Notes: generated from the letters alone by a model not told the origin. Shown: positions 8,044-17,201, counted from the first letter of the stretch. The stretch: DNA of 64,000 nt from Desulfitibacter alkalitolerans DSM 16504 (GCF_000620305.1 NZ_JHVU01000021.1:124001-188000), one strand, 5' to 3'. Numbers and translations: made by a program.

Positions 8044-9600
8044 TTAATTTGCCCAACTATAATCAAAGACTCTGTCGTACTCCACATTGCCTTCTTCAAT
8101 AACCAGCTTTGTTGAATAAGCACGGCTGCCATCTGGATAATATAGTGGTACCTGGGGTATGTCTTCGGTATAGATTTTTATGGCTTCAGCGTAAAGCTGT
8201 TTTCTAGTTTCAGGGGATGTTTCCCCGGCAGCTTTTACTAACAGCTCATCCATCGCAGGATTAGAATACCAGCTCCAGTTTCCAGCTATGCCTATACTAT
8301 CAGTTGCAAGACTGCCAAACATAATCTCATCCATATCCTTTGTGCCCGCTGCCCAACGAACAATACCAATTTCATACTGCCCTTTAGTCAAAGCCTCATC
8401 GATGAATGCGCCCCTTTCCATCAACTGAACATCTGCTTTTAAACCTATTCGTGTTAAAGCATCCTGAAGCAAAGTAGCCAGCTTTGGATAAGGGTCTGAA
8501 GCATAGGTTTTAATAGTAACCGCCTTTCCTTCCATGCCCGCTTCTTTAACTAATTCAATGGCTTTTTCAATATTAACGTCATACCAGGTTTTAATCATAG
8601 GGTCTCCAATGGTTCTTCCCTGACGTCCACCAGGATAATCAGCAACTGCACCGTGTCCCTCAACACCAACAATCAGCATTTGTTGACGGTCCACTGCATA
8701 AGCTACAGCCTGCCGCAGTTTTAGATCAGCAAAAGGTCCATCTTCTACATTCATGATAATATTAAAAAAGATTGTGGAGGGAAAGGAAACCATATTAAGA
8801 TTTGCTGCGTTAGATATTGTAGTACGCGAAATTCCTGGTATATCATTAAAGTAAGCGTGTATTTCACCAGTTTGCAGGGCAATAATTGCAGCATTGGTAT
8901 CTGTTATTGTTTTCAGTCTGACATTTTTAATGGCTGGTTCACCCTTGAAATAATCAGGATTAGATTTGTAAACAACATACTCTCCTGGTCTCCAGTCTGT
9001 TACAATATATGGTCCAGTGCCGACAATTTTATCCACGGATTTGCCATAATCACCAGCAAAAGAAGTTACCGCATTTTCACTAAGCATTGCACTATAGTAA
9101 ATGTTGCTCAAATATTCAATGAAACCAACGTTTGGCATTTTCATTTCAATAACAATGGTAAATTCATCCACTATTTCACATTTATTTACAGCAGCATAAG
9201 CCCAGGAAGTATAAGGGGATTCCATAGCCTGGTCAATTGAAAACTTGGCATCAGCAGCTGTAAATTGCGTTCCATCACTGAAGTAAGCATTTTCTCTCAG
9301 AAAAAATGTATAGGTTTTTCCATCAGGCGAAATTTCAAATCTTTCTGCTAGCGAAGGGGCAGTCTCACCGTTTTTGTCTTTAATAACAAGGGTATCATAG
9401 ACTTGGGACATACTGATACTTTCAAAACCGTTTGGTGTGTAGTAAAAATCAAAACTCTCGGTTACCTTGGGAATTCCAATAACCATTTCTGCCTCGGCAC
9501 TTGGCTGTGCTTCGTCTCCAGGCTTATTACCGCCGCATCCTGCTGTAAGTGCTGCAATTAACATGAAAATTAACAATATTAACACTTTTCTGTCCTTCAT
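8044..9600 (-). CDS. peptide/betaine-type ABC transporter substrate-binding lipoprotein (DppA/OppA family)
   Basis: A 518-residue extracellular solute-binding protein of family 5. I start at MKDRKVLILLIFMLIAALTA because GGAGGAG lies five bases before that ATG. The signal peptide ends in a lipobox (LTAGC), so the mature protein is lipid-anchored. The family signature appears as LAERFEISPDGKTYTFFLRE, YFSDGTQFTAADAKFSIDQA and VGTGPYIVTDWRPGEYVVYK. It is the last gene of an operon that runs from the XRE-cupin regulator at 16692. Family 5 proteins bind di- and oligopeptides, nickel or opines, and linkage to MttB and an Xaa-Pro peptidase suggests an N-methylated or proline-containing ligand. The ligand is an inference. 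Confidence 0.92.
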   Translation of the reverse strand: MKDRKVLILLIFMLIAALTAGCGGNKPGDEAQPSAEAEMVIGIPKVTESFDFYYTPNGFESISMSQVYDTLVIKDKNGETAPSLAERFEISPDGKTYTFFLRENAYFSDGTQFTAADAKFSIDQAMESPYTSWAYAAVNKCEIVDEFTIVIEMKMPNVGFIEYLSNIYYSAMLSENAVTSFAGDYGKSVDKIVGTGPYIVTDWRPGEYVVYKSNPDYFKGEPAIKNVRLKTITDTNAAIIALQTGEIHAYFNDIPGISRTTISNAANLNMVSFPSTIFFNIIMNVEDGPFADLKLRQAVAYAVDRQQMLIVGVEGHGAVADYPGGRQGRTIGDPMIKTWYDVNIEKAIELVKEAGMEGKAVTIKTYASDPYPKLATLLQDALTRIGLKADVQLMERGAFIDEALTKGQYEIGIVRWAAGTKDMDEIMFGSLATDSIGIAGNWSWYSNPAMDELLVKAAGETSPETRKQLYAEAIKIYTEDIPQVPLYYPDGSRAYSTKLVIEEGNVEYDRVFDYSWAN

Positions 9601-9727
9601 TTCTACTCCTCCGTTTCTTTTTCTTAATATTTTCCATCCTTTTTTCATCTATTTATAAAGGGAAATTGCTTATTTTATCTTACATTTTCCCAAAATTTTT
9701 TTTGAGTTTACGCTTACCTTGGATTGA

Positions 9728-10675
9728 CTACTGATAAAGTATACATGCAACTAAATGCCCATCAACCTGAGGCGTTAAAAAAACATCCTTTTCCTGACAT
9801 ATGGGTTTAACATAATCGCACCGTGAAGCAAAACGGCAGCCGGGTTTTGGATTTATGGGATTTGAAACTTCCCCCCGAATCAGTTTTTTACCCTTTTGGC
9901 CCGTTAATTTGGGTACAGGTATGGCCTCCAATAGTGCTTTTGTGTATGGGTGCATAGGGTTTTTAAACAGTTCTTTTGAGTTGGCTTTTTCCACACACTG
10001 CCCAAGATACATGACAGCAATTTCGTCAGAAATATGCTTTACAACTGAGAGGTCATGTGTGATGAATAAATATGTAAGCCCCATCTCTTCCTGCAAATCC
10101 ATCAATAGATTTAGAATTTGGGCCTGAATCGATACATCTAAAGCAGAAACTGGCTCATCACAGACAATAAACTTAGGATTCAGAGCCAAAGCCCTTGCAA
10201 CCCCCACCCGCTGGCGGCGTCCTCCATCCATCTCATGTGGATAAGTATTTACAAAACGTTCTGCCAGTCCAACAATATCCATTAAACTGGTAACCTTTTC
10301 TACTAGTGCTTTTTTGTTTTTATATGCACGATTCATAATTATTGGTTCAGCAATTAACTCAAAAACTGACATGCGTGGATTCAAGCTTGAGAATGGATCC
10401 TGAAATATAATCTGCATTTCTCGTCTGATTTTGTACATTTCCTGTCGACTATATTTTAAGATATCTTTATCTTCAAAAAATACCGAACCTGAGGTAGGCT
10501 CAAGCAATCTCAATACCAGCCTGCCTAATGTTGATTTTCCACAGCCCGATTCACCAACTACACCAAGCGTCTTTCTCTTATTAATTTCAAGGTTTACACC
10601 ATCTACTGCATGCAGAAAACCACCTTTAACTGGGAAATACTTTTTTAGTTCCTGGGTCTTTAATAAAGTTTCCAA
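9728..10675 (-). CDS. oligopeptide-type ABC transporter ATPase (DppF/OppF)
   Basis: 315 residues with Walker A GVVGESGCGKSTLGRLVLRL (about 37-56), a Q-loop FQDPFSSLNPRM, Walker B FIVCDEPVSALD and the C-terminal oligopeptide-transporter extension with PGCRFASRCDYVKPIC. The usual LSGGQ signature is altered to MDGGRRQRVGVARAL, an uncommon substitution of the serine-containing motif. It pairs with the DppD-like ATPase immediately upstream (six bases apart). It supplies ATP-driven transport on the cytoplasmic face of the complex made by the two permeases and the binding protein. Confidence 0.93.
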   Translation of the reverse strand: METLLKTQELKKYFPVKGGFLHAVDGVNLEINKRKTLGVVGESGCGKSTLGRLVLRLLEPTSGSVFFEDKDILKYSRQEMYKIRREMQIIFQDPFSSLNPRMSVFELIAEPIIMNRAYKNKKALVEKVTSLMDIVGLAERFVNTYPHEMDGGRRQRVGVARALALNPKFIVCDEPVSALDVSIQAQILNLLMDLQEEMGLTYLFITHDLSVVKHISDEIAVMYLGQCVEKANSKELFKNPMHPYTKALLEAIPVPKLTGQKGKKLIRGEVSNPINPKPGCRFASRCDYVKPICQEKDVFLTPQVDGHLVACILYQ

Positions 10676-10681
10676 AGTTGT

Positions 10682-11662
10682 TTACACCTCCCTAGCATAA
10701 AGATGACATGCAATTACATGTTCTCCTGCAGTATACAGTCCAGGGGCTTCGCTTTTGCAGATATCCATCCAAGATTTACATCTAGGATGAAATTTGCAGC
10801 CAGCTGGTAAGTTTGTGGGGTCAGGCATAAGACCTTCAATTGGGTTTAACCTTGGCACTTCGACTTCCAAATCAGGGATAGAACCAAAGAGTCCAATTGT
10901 ATATGGATGGTGTTTATCTCCCTCAAATATATCTTCAACTGTGCCCTTCTCAATAATTTCTCCAGCATACATAATAGCAACCTTATCACAGGTTTGAGCA
11001 ACCACACCCAGATCATGTGTAATCATAATCATTGACGTGCTAAGCTTCTCTTTTAGCTCTGCCATGAGAGCTAGTACCTGTGCTTGAATTGTCACATCAA
11101 GTGCAGTTGTCGGTTCATCAGCAATAATCAATTCCGGATTGCTGGCCAAAGCAATAGCAATTACAATGCGCTGCTTCATTCCTCCAGAGAATTGGTGCGG
11201 ATATTCACCCTTTCTGCTAGGTTGTATTCCAACCAGCTTAAGTAATTCGTCTACACGTTCCTCCATCTGTGCTTTTGTTTTTTTAGAATCATTGTGGATT
11301 TTTATGGATTCCATTATTTGATCGCCCACTGTCATAATGGGATTCAACGAAGTCATGGGGTCTTGAAAAATCATAGCAATTGAGAAACCTCGTATCTTTC
11401 GTATCTCATTTTTTGATTTTTGCAGTAAATTTTCCCCTTTAAACAGGATCTCTCCTCCAGTAATCTTTCCGGTACGTTCAGGCAAAAGCCGCATGATTGC
11501 CAAAGCTGTGGTAGTCTTACCTGCACCAGTCTCACCAACAAGCCCAATGGTTTCTTTAACACCAATATCAAAGTCTATATGATTAACAGCCTGGACCGTT
11601 TCGCCTTCTGTTTTATATACCACATTAAGTCCTTTAATTTCCAAGAGTTTTTCATTGGTCAT
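10682..11662 (-). CDS. oligopeptide-type ABC transporter ATPase (DppD/OppD)
   Basis: About 326 residues. Walker A is [19 protein letters not shown]-loop [14 protein letters not shown], signature [15 protein letters not shown], Walker [15 protein letters not shown], and the C-terminal oligo_HPY extension has [18 protein letters not shown]. The start at ATG 11662 ([11 protein letters not shown]) follows GAGGTGA, which overlaps the stop of the permease gene at 11673, so the two are translationally linked. It forms the heterodimeric motor with the DppF-like protein. Confidence 0.93.
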   Translation of the reverse strand: MTNEKLLEIKGLNVVYKTEGETVQAVNHIDFDIGVKETIGLVGETGAGKTTTALAIMRLLPERTGKITGGEILFKGENLLQKSKNEIRKIRGFSIAMIFQDPMTSLNPIMTVGDQIMESIKIHNDSKKTKAQMEERVDELLKLVGIQPSRKGEYPHQFSGGMKQRIVIAIALASNPELIIADEPTTALDVTIQAQVLALMAELKEKLSTSMIMITHDLGVVAQTCDKVAIMYAGEIIEKGTVEDIFEGDKHHPYTIGLFGSIPDLEVEVPRLNPIEGLMPDPTNLPAGCKFHPRCKSWMDICKSEAPGLYTAGEHVIACHLYAREV

Positions 11663-11672
11663 CCATATCACC

Positions 11673-12569
11673 TCAGTCTTTTAGTCTTGGATCCAGCGCA
11701 TCTCTAAGTCCATCACCCATCAAGTTTAAGGATAGTGCTGTCAAAGCAATAGCTATCCCAGGAAACAAGACAAGATGTGGCGAATACATCATATACTCCT
11801 TACCTTCTGAAAGCATAGCACCCCATTCAGGATAAGGGGGTTGTATGCCCATTCCCAAGAAGCTCATGGCAGCTGCCCAGATTATCATGGTACCAACCGA
11901 CATGGTCGCCTGGACGATTACCGGTCCTATGGCATTAGGAAGAATGTGTTTTAAGATAATATAGTGATCTGGTGTACCGCAAGCTCTAGCCGCTTCAATA
12001 AAATCCTGCCCCACAACTGTTAAAATTGCAGAGCGAATTACCCTGGTATAATAAGGCACCATAGAAAGCATTAAGGCAATTAATACGTTAACCAGCCCTG
12101 GCCCTAAGGCAGCAACAATTGCTAAAGCCAAAAGCATAAAAGGAATGCACATAATGGTGTCCACTAAACGCATAATAATAGTATCGATTCTACCGCCATA
12201 AAAACCAGCTGTCGCACCCAATACACCTCCAATAGAGATGCCAACAATTACTGCACCAATACCCATAACTAAAGAGTTTCTGGTTCCATGAATGATACGG
12301 GCAAAAACATCCCTTCCAAAAGCATCTGTACCAAACCAGTGTTCTGCTGAAGGAGGCAGTAGGCGAAGGTCAATTCTTTGTTCCAAGGCATTTTTGTATG
12401 GAACAATAAGATCTGCAAAAATGGTACAAAATACAATAATACTAAAAATCCCCAAGCCTAACATGGCAATCCTATTTCTTTTCATTCGTTTCCAGACTTC
12501 CCCAAACCAGCTTTTCTTTTTAAGTTTTTTTGTATTTGTCATCATATGAATTTCAACAGGATTATTCAT
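11673..12569 (-). CDS. peptide-type ABC transporter permease (DppC/OppC)
   Basis: Start MNNPVEIHMM is chosen because GTGAGGT lies eight bases before it; a longer frame overlaps the upstream gene. About 298 residues with an N-terminal membrane segment (RNRIAMLGLGIFSIIVFCTI), the OppC-type motif HWFGTDAFGRDVFARIIHGT, and the EAA loop IEAARACGTPDHYIILKHIL that contacts the ATPases. It has six predicted membrane spans in all. It forms the channel with the DppB-like protein encoded directly upstream. Confidence 0.93.
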   Translation of the reverse strand: MNNPVEIHMMTNTKKLKKKSWFGEVWKRMKRNRIAMLGLGIFSIIVFCTIFADLIVPYKNALEQRIDLRLLPPSAEHWFGTDAFGRDVFARIIHGTRNSLVMGIGAVIVGISIGGVLGATAGFYGGRIDTIIMRLVDTIMCIPFMLLALAIVAALGPGLVNVLIALMLSMVPYYTRVIRSAILTVVGQDFIEAARACGTPDHYIILKHILPNAIGPVIVQATMSVGTMIIWAAAMSFLGMGIQPPYPEWGAMLSEGKEYMMYSPHLVLFPGIAIALTALSLNLMGDGLRDALDPRLKD

Positions 12570-12585
12570 CGTTTTATACCTCACA

Positions 12586-13512
12586 TTATTCATAACGAGC
12601 CCTAATTCGCGGATCAATATAAGCATAAACAATGTCTACTACCAACATAACCATCATGAAAAAAAATGCTAGGAAAATGGCACATCCCGTCACCTGAGGA
12701 ATATCCTTCATGCGGATTGATTCAATAATTAGCATGCCTACACCATTTATAGAAAAAATTGTTTCAATGGTTACAACACCTCCAAGCAGACCACCAAATT
12801 CCAAGCCTGCAACGGTCACAACCGGCAGCAGGGCATTTTTTAAGGCATGTTGAAAAATTACTACTCGTTCAGTCTGCCCCTTTGCCCGGGCGGTTCGTAC
12901 ATAGTCCTGGCGTATAGTCTCCAGCATGGTGGTACGCGTCAGTCTCAGCATGGCCGCTGCCACGGGTATGGCCAGAGTGGTTGCCGGCATTAAATAGTGA
13001 AGCCAGGTATCACTACCATTTGAAGGCAGCCATCCCAGTTTTAGAGCAAAAAGCACAATAGCCATTAAACCAAACCAAAAACCTGGAATTGATGCCATCA
13101 GCATTGCAGAGGCAGTACCAATAAAATCATAGAGGCTGTATTGTTTCACTGCAGACAGGATCCCCAAAGGAACTCCAATCATCACACCAAGCAAAATGGC
13201 AAAGCTGGCTAATTTAATAGTTGTGGGAAATCTTGTAACTATTTCATCAAAAACAGGTCTGCCTGTACGATAGGAATTTCCCAAATCTCCCTGCAGGGCA
13301 TTAATCACATAACTCCCATATCTGATTAGAAAAGGCCGGTCTAGTCCTAGTTCCTGATTAAGCTTTTCCACAGCCTCTGGAGTCGCTCTTTGTCCGAGGA
13401 TTGTTTGGGCTGGATCTCCAGGTGTCAAATCCATAATGCCAAACACAATGAAAATTACAGCCAGCAGCATGGGCAAAACTATTAATATTCGTTTTATAAT
13501 ATAATTTTTCAT
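12586..13512 (-). CDS. peptide-type ABC transporter permease (DppB/OppB)
   Basis: 308 residues beginning MKNYIIKRILIVLPMLLAVI, the standard DppB opening. The conserved DLTPGDPAQTILGQRATPEA region follows the first helix, and YVRTARAKGQTERVVIFQHA is the EAA loop. Six membrane spans are expected. It begins 23 bases after the stop of the mttB-3 gene, so the methyltransferase and transporter are one transcription unit. Confidence 0.93.
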   Translation of the reverse strand: MKNYIIKRILIVLPMLLAVIFIVFGIMDLTPGDPAQTILGQRATPEAVEKLNQELGLDRPFLIRYGSYVINALQGDLGNSYRTGRPVFDEIVTRFPTTIKLASFAILLGVMIGVPLGILSAVKQYSLYDFIGTASAMLMASIPGFWFGLMAIVLFALKLGWLPSNGSDTWLHYLMPATTLAIPVAAAMLRLTRTTMLETIRQDYVRTARAKGQTERVVIFQHALKNALLPVVTVAGLEFGGLLGGVVTIETIFSINGVGMLIIESIRMKDIPQVTGCAIFLAFFFMMVMLVVDIVYAYIDPRIRARYE

Positions 13513-13535
13513 GACAACCTCCTTGGACTTGATGC

Positions 13536-14957
13536 TTAAGTTTTTAAAACAAGCTCCTTATACGAGGCATTTAGAATATTCTTTATCTCTTGGTCAATTT
13601 CTACTGGCAGAGATTCAACTTCGGGCGTTTTTGCCAATAAATCCTCTACCCTTTGCCTTGCTTTTTCATCAATGGTCGGCTTGTTATCTCTTATCCAATC
13701 GGTCAATAAACGGTCAAAACCTAGGGTTGGTATAAAAACCTCACCATTTCGCAAATGGCGTACTGTATGTTCCTGGGCCAAATAATTACCTTCCCTTGCT
13801 GCGTCAGCAACAATATTTAATGCTAAAGTATCCTCATTTACTAGAAAGCCTTTTATGGCTTTTTTAATCATAGCAAAAATCTCATCATCCACAACCAGTT
13901 GGGTATACGATCCTAATGTTAAGCTGGCCAAGCTGCCCATTCCAGATAGAAGATTAGCTCCAGCCAATGCAGGCAGCAAAGCATTAATTGCCTTTTCATA
14001 TCCACTTTGCAGATCATTATCACAAGCACTGCAGCTAAAACCATAAACGTCTGAAATAAAACCATATTTTTTTGCCAGTTGTACAGCACCAGCACTTGCT
14101 ACCCCAACTTCAGGAAGACCCCAAATGGACACACCATTTTTCATATTGGCAAAGGACAAACGGGCTCCATAGATTACAGGTGTCTGTGGATTAATCATAT
14201 ACGACATGGTGGCAAAAGCCAGCATGGATGCATTCATCTGTGCCAGTGCACCCGCCATCGTCATGGGTGCAGAAATTCCTACAATGGGTGCTATTAACAT
14301 TACCGTGGGAATTCCTGTATTAATAATAATCCTCATGGTGTCGGTAATCTGCTTTGGGTAATATAGAGGACTTTCTGGTGAAATGCCTACAACACATGGA
14401 TATGCTTCCTTTGCCTTTAAACCCTGAAATTCTATAAACACATTAAAAAGCTCTGCTATGTATTTCGCCTCTTCTGGTGAGGATACCCCCGGCCCATAAA
14501 AAGGTTTATTGGTATATCTCAGCATATATTCAAACTGTTTAATCTGATTAACTTGTCCGGGTATGTCCTCTAAATAATAAGAAGCACATGGTAAGTCAAC
14601 ATGCTTTAACTCGTTCATCAAGTGGATTGCCTTGATCAAATCATCAGAAACTGCAAGGCGATGGTTTCCAGTATTGTGGTCAACAATATTTGGCATTCCA
14701 CCTGTTGCATGAGAGTAGGTTTTTCCTTTATCTAGTATGATTTCTTTTTCTCCATTACTTAATCGGATTTCTTTTTCGAGATTTTTAAGCATTTGTTCAA
14801 TTAACAGAATGGGAAAATGCACTCGACACCCTTTTACCTCACACCCCCAGTTTTGTAAGGTGTTTCTAAAAGCTTCATCTTCAACCTTGATGCCTATTTC
14901 AGAAATTATTGTTAAACTCGCTTGATGAATTTGTTCCAGGCATTCTGTACTCAGCAT
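13536..14957 (-). CDS. MttB-superfamily methyltransferase, paralog 3 (divergent, in transporter operon)
   Basis: A 473-residue MttB-like protein more divergent than paralogs 1, 2 and 4. It begins MLSTECLEQIHQASLTIISE and keeps the family landmarks SHATGGMPNIVDHNTGNHRL, GISAPMTMAGALAQMNASML, a SCSACDNDLQSGYEKAINAL segment in place of the usual GGCTDSK region, GMGSLASLTLGSYTQLVVDD and YLAQEHTVRHLRNGE. Typical members methylate a corrinoid protein from a betaine. The altered central loop suggests another substrate. It lies between an Xaa-Pro peptidase gene and the ABC permeases, so its substrate probably enters through that transporter, perhaps as a peptide or peptide-like betaine. This is an inference from operon structure. 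Confidence 0.85.
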   Translation of the reverse strand: MLSTECLEQIHQASLTIISEIGIKVEDEAFRNTLQNWGCEVKGCRVHFPILLIEQMLKNLEKEIRLSNGEKEIILDKGKTYSHATGGMPNIVDHNTGNHRLAVSDDLIKAIHLMNELKHVDLPCASYYLEDIPGQVNQIKQFEYMLRYTNKPFYGPGVSSPEEAKYIAELFNVFIEFQGLKAKEAYPCVVGISPESPLYYPKQITDTMRIIINTGIPTVMLIAPIVGISAPMTMAGALAQMNASMLAFATMSYMINPQTPVIYGARLSFANMKNGVSIWGLPEVGVASAGAVQLAKKYGFISDVYGFSCSACDNDLQSGYEKAINALLPALAGANLLSGMGSLASLTLGSYTQLVVDDEIFAMIKKAIKGFLVNEDTLALNIVADAAREGNYLAQEHTVRHLRNGEVFIPTLGFDRLLTDWIRDNKPTIDEKARQRVEDLLAKTPEVESLPVEIDQEIKNILNASYKELVLKT

Positions 14958-14996
14958 TATTTGTTCTCCTTCCTTGGGAATCTTGATTATTACAGC

Positions 14997-16115
14997 TTAA
15001 AGAATCATATCTTCAAAAGTTTTTGGATATGGATTTAATATTTGACATCCCTGCTTAGTTACCACAACATCGTCTTCAATTCTTACTCCCCCAAAATTCG
15101 GCATGTATATCCCCGGTTCAATTGTGATTACCTGGCCTTCCTGAAAACATTCCGTATTTTGGTTATGGACATTGGGTAATTCATGTATATCAATTCCTAA
15201 ACCATGTCCAGTCCTGTGAATAAAATACTCTCCATAGCCTGCTTTTGTTATGACCTTGCGTGCTGCAAGATCTGTCTCGCAAATTAATGCACCTGGTTTA
15301 ATGCTTTTAATGGCAGCAAGCTGCGCTTCCAAAACAACATTATAGATCTCTTCAAACTTTTGATCAGGTTTTCCCATAAAAAAGGTTCTTGTGGTATCCG
15401 ACCAATAATGCTGATAATTTACGCCAAAATCAATGGTAATAGGATCTCCTTTTCTAACACGGTAATCCCCAGAATATCCGTGTGGATTACTTGCATTATG
15501 CCCACAGAGCACCTGCACCACAATGCCATCACTTATCACCCCAGGTGATAACCACATTTTTTTTACAATTTCAAGTGCAATTTCTTTTTCCGAAATACCT
15601 ATGTACATAGCTTCTTTTATATGGGCATAAATGTTCTTGGCATATGCCGATGCTTGCTCTATTTTTAATACTTCGTCTTCATCTTTGCACATACGAAGCC
15701 TTAGAATGGTATTACTGAGATCCTTTACCTTCAATGCATGGATTTTTTCTCCATTTTCTATATCATTAAAAAGGGCATTCGCAGTGGATAAGGTTAGATA
15801 CTCCATATCAACACCAATTGTATAAGATGCTAAAAGTCTTTCCAGTAAATATGTCATAGGATTTTCATTATCCTGATAGCTAATCTCCTCAATCAGCGGA
15901 TCCTTGACACTTCCTTGGTTCAAGCTTGGCAAAAACAGGGAACTTTTACCAGTTTTATTGTCTATAAGAAGTGCCAGCATCCGCTCATATGGCGCTATTT
16001 TAACTCCTGTAAAATAATAGATGCTTAAAGGGCTAAAAATAATGGACTTATCTAATCCTTCAGAGCTGGCTTCAACAATTAATTTCTTTCTGCGATTTTT
16101 ATATATCCTTTGCAT
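14997..16115 (-). CDS. M24B Xaa-Pro dipeptidase/aminopeptidase
   Basis: 372 residues starting at ATG 16115 (MQRIYKNRRKKLIVEASSEG) after GGAGGTC. The N-terminal creatinase-like domain is followed by the pita-bread metallopeptidase domain. All five metal ligands expected of M24 enzymes are visible: Asp in TIDFGVNYQHYWSDTTRT (two), His in HRTGHGLGIDIHELP, Glu in TIEPGIYMPNFG and Glu in GGVRIEDDVVVT. Intact ligands favour a true metallopeptidase cleaving X-Pro bonds rather than creatinase, which does not use these metals. It sits between the regulator (22 bases) and mttB-3 (39 bases). It could release proline or a proline derivative from imported peptides. Confidence 0.9.
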   Translation of the reverse strand: MQRIYKNRRKKLIVEASSEGLDKSIIFSPLSIYYFTGVKIAPYERMLALLIDNKTGKSSLFLPSLNQGSVKDPLIEEISYQDNENPMTYLLERLLASYTIGVDMEYLTLSTANALFNDIENGEKIHALKVKDLSNTILRLRMCKDEDEVLKIEQASAYAKNIYAHIKEAMYIGISEKEIALEIVKKMWLSPGVISDGIVVQVLCGHNASNPHGYSGDYRVRKGDPITIDFGVNYQHYWSDTTRTFFMGKPDQKFEEIYNVVLEAQLAAIKSIKPGALICETDLAARKVITKAGYGEYFIHRTGHGLGIDIHELPNVHNQNTECFQEGQVITIEPGIYMPNFGGVRIEDDVVVTKQGCQILNPYPKTFEDMIL

Positions 16116-16137
16116 TATATCTGACCTCCACAAATTC

Positions 16138-16692
16138 TTATTTAAAAATGCTGGGAGTGCTTATACATAAAATCTTTGCCGTTTTATTGGTGAAATTAGC
16201 CACGTTGTGGGGTACTGAAGATTTAATATGATAGCTATCGCCTGGATACAGCTGATGTTCCTGCTGATCTATAAACACTGTGACTATGCCTTCAAGTACA
16301 TAAACAAACTCTTCACCTTTATGAGTTAAAAGATTTTTGTCTTCTACAGATTGGCGTGGCAGTAAAACAATTATCAGGTTTTCTAAAACTTTATCCTCAA
16401 TATCTCCATCTAGTGAATAATAAATCAAGTTATTGTCTACATGAAGAACTTCTTGTTCATAGCTTCGAACTACGTTTCTTTTAGAACTTTGGGGAGGATC
16501 AAAAAAATATGTAATCTCCACCCCAAGGGCCTCTGCTACTACCTGAAGGGAAGAAATTGCTATACTTGTTAAACCTCTCTCAACCAGCGATAAGAAACTG
16601 ATAGAAAGATTCGTTTTTTCACTAAGATCCTTTAAGGTTAATTCCTTGGCTATTCTTAAATCTTTAATTTTTTGACCAATACTTTTTTCCAA
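16138..16692 (-). CDS. XRE-family regulator with C-terminal cupin domain
   Basis: 184 residues. Residues about 6-60 form an XRE helix-turn-helix (IGQKIKDLRIAKELTLKDLS, SISFLSLVERGLTSIAISSL). Residues about 100-180 form a small cupin barrel (HKGEEFVYVLEGIVTVFIDQ, LYPGDSYHIKSSVPHNVANF) that in this family senses a small metabolite. It is the first gene of the peptidase-mttB-transporter operon and probably controls it. Three ATACTnAAAT words spaced at multiples of a helical turn just upstream are candidate operators. Confidence 0.92.
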   Translation of the reverse strand: MEKSIGQKIKDLRIAKELTLKDLSEKTNLSISFLSLVERGLTSIAISSLQVVAEALGVEITYFFDPPQSSKRNVVRSYEQEVLHVDNNLIYYSLDGDIEDKVLENLIIVLLPRQSVEDKNLLTHKGEEFVYVLEGIVTVFIDQQEHQLYPGDSYHIKSSVPHNVANFTNKTAKILCISTPSIFK

Positions 16693-16714
16693 AAGAGAGC
16701 CTCCTTTTTTGCTT

Positions 16715-16776
16715 ATACTAAAATATCATGCATTATATTATACATATACTCAAATATATTCTACTCATACTCAAAT
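16715..16776. promoter_or_regulatory. three direct repeats, candidate XRE-cupin operators
   Basis: ATACTAAAAT at 16715-16724 and ATACTCAAAT at 16746-16755 and 16767-16776. Spacings of 31 and 21 bases put all three on one face of the helix. They lie 23-84 bases before the regulator start codon, suggesting autoregulation. Confidence 0.5.
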
Positions 16777-17004
16777 TTTTCCTGCCTAAATTTTTGTTTT
16801 TTATAAATATTTGGTATTTTTAAAATTCGTGTACAAAGATTTTGTAGAACGATCTAATTCTAGAGTCAGAATAGATTAATTTTGAGATAGCGATTACTTC
16901 AGCGGCCAGCATTTCATTCTCTGATAGCTTTTGTCCTTATAATGCTTCAGGATTTAATATAATTAATTTTTTTGACACTGCATACTGTCTTTGCTTTCTA
17001 TTAT

Positions 17005-17039
17005 AATGCTTTATGCAAATTTTCTTTGCATAAAGCATT
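17005..17039. promoter_or_regulatory. perfect 15-bp inverted repeat, candidate enhancer site
   Basis: AATGCTTTATGCAAA and its exact reverse complement flank TTTTC. The centre is about 120 bases before the sigma-54 GG element at 17146, a normal enhancer distance. It is followed by a T run, so a terminator reading is possible, but no gene ends upstream on this strand. Confidence 0.5.
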
Positions 17040-17143
17040 TTTTGCTAATTATTTTTAACAGCTTAAACCTTAGCCAGGTAAATTTTCCTTATATTTTAAA
17101 GACAAAGCACCAGCTATTAATTTTATAAAATAATCTGTATATT

Positions 17144-17160
17144 TTGGCATTAAAATTGCT
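17144..17160 (+). promoter_or_regulatory. sigma-54 (-24/-12) promoter of the dehydrogenase-AOR operon
   Basis: TTGGCATTAAAATTGCT: TGGCA, exact spacing and TTGCT. The predicted transcript start near 17172 leaves a 30-base leader carrying GATCGGAGGG before the TTG start at 17202. Confidence 0.75.
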
Positions 17161-17201
17161 CATATAAAAATTAGCAAATTAAGAGATCGGAGGGTTAAAA
17201 A

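Larger units (their letters stand above)
16693..17201. other. 509-base divergent control region
   Basis: It separates the minus-strand regulator operon from the plus-strand dehydrogenase operon. It contains three direct repeats near 16715-16776, a perfect inverted repeat at 17005-17039 and a sigma-54 promoter at 17144-17160. No coding sequence is seen. Confidence 0.7.
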
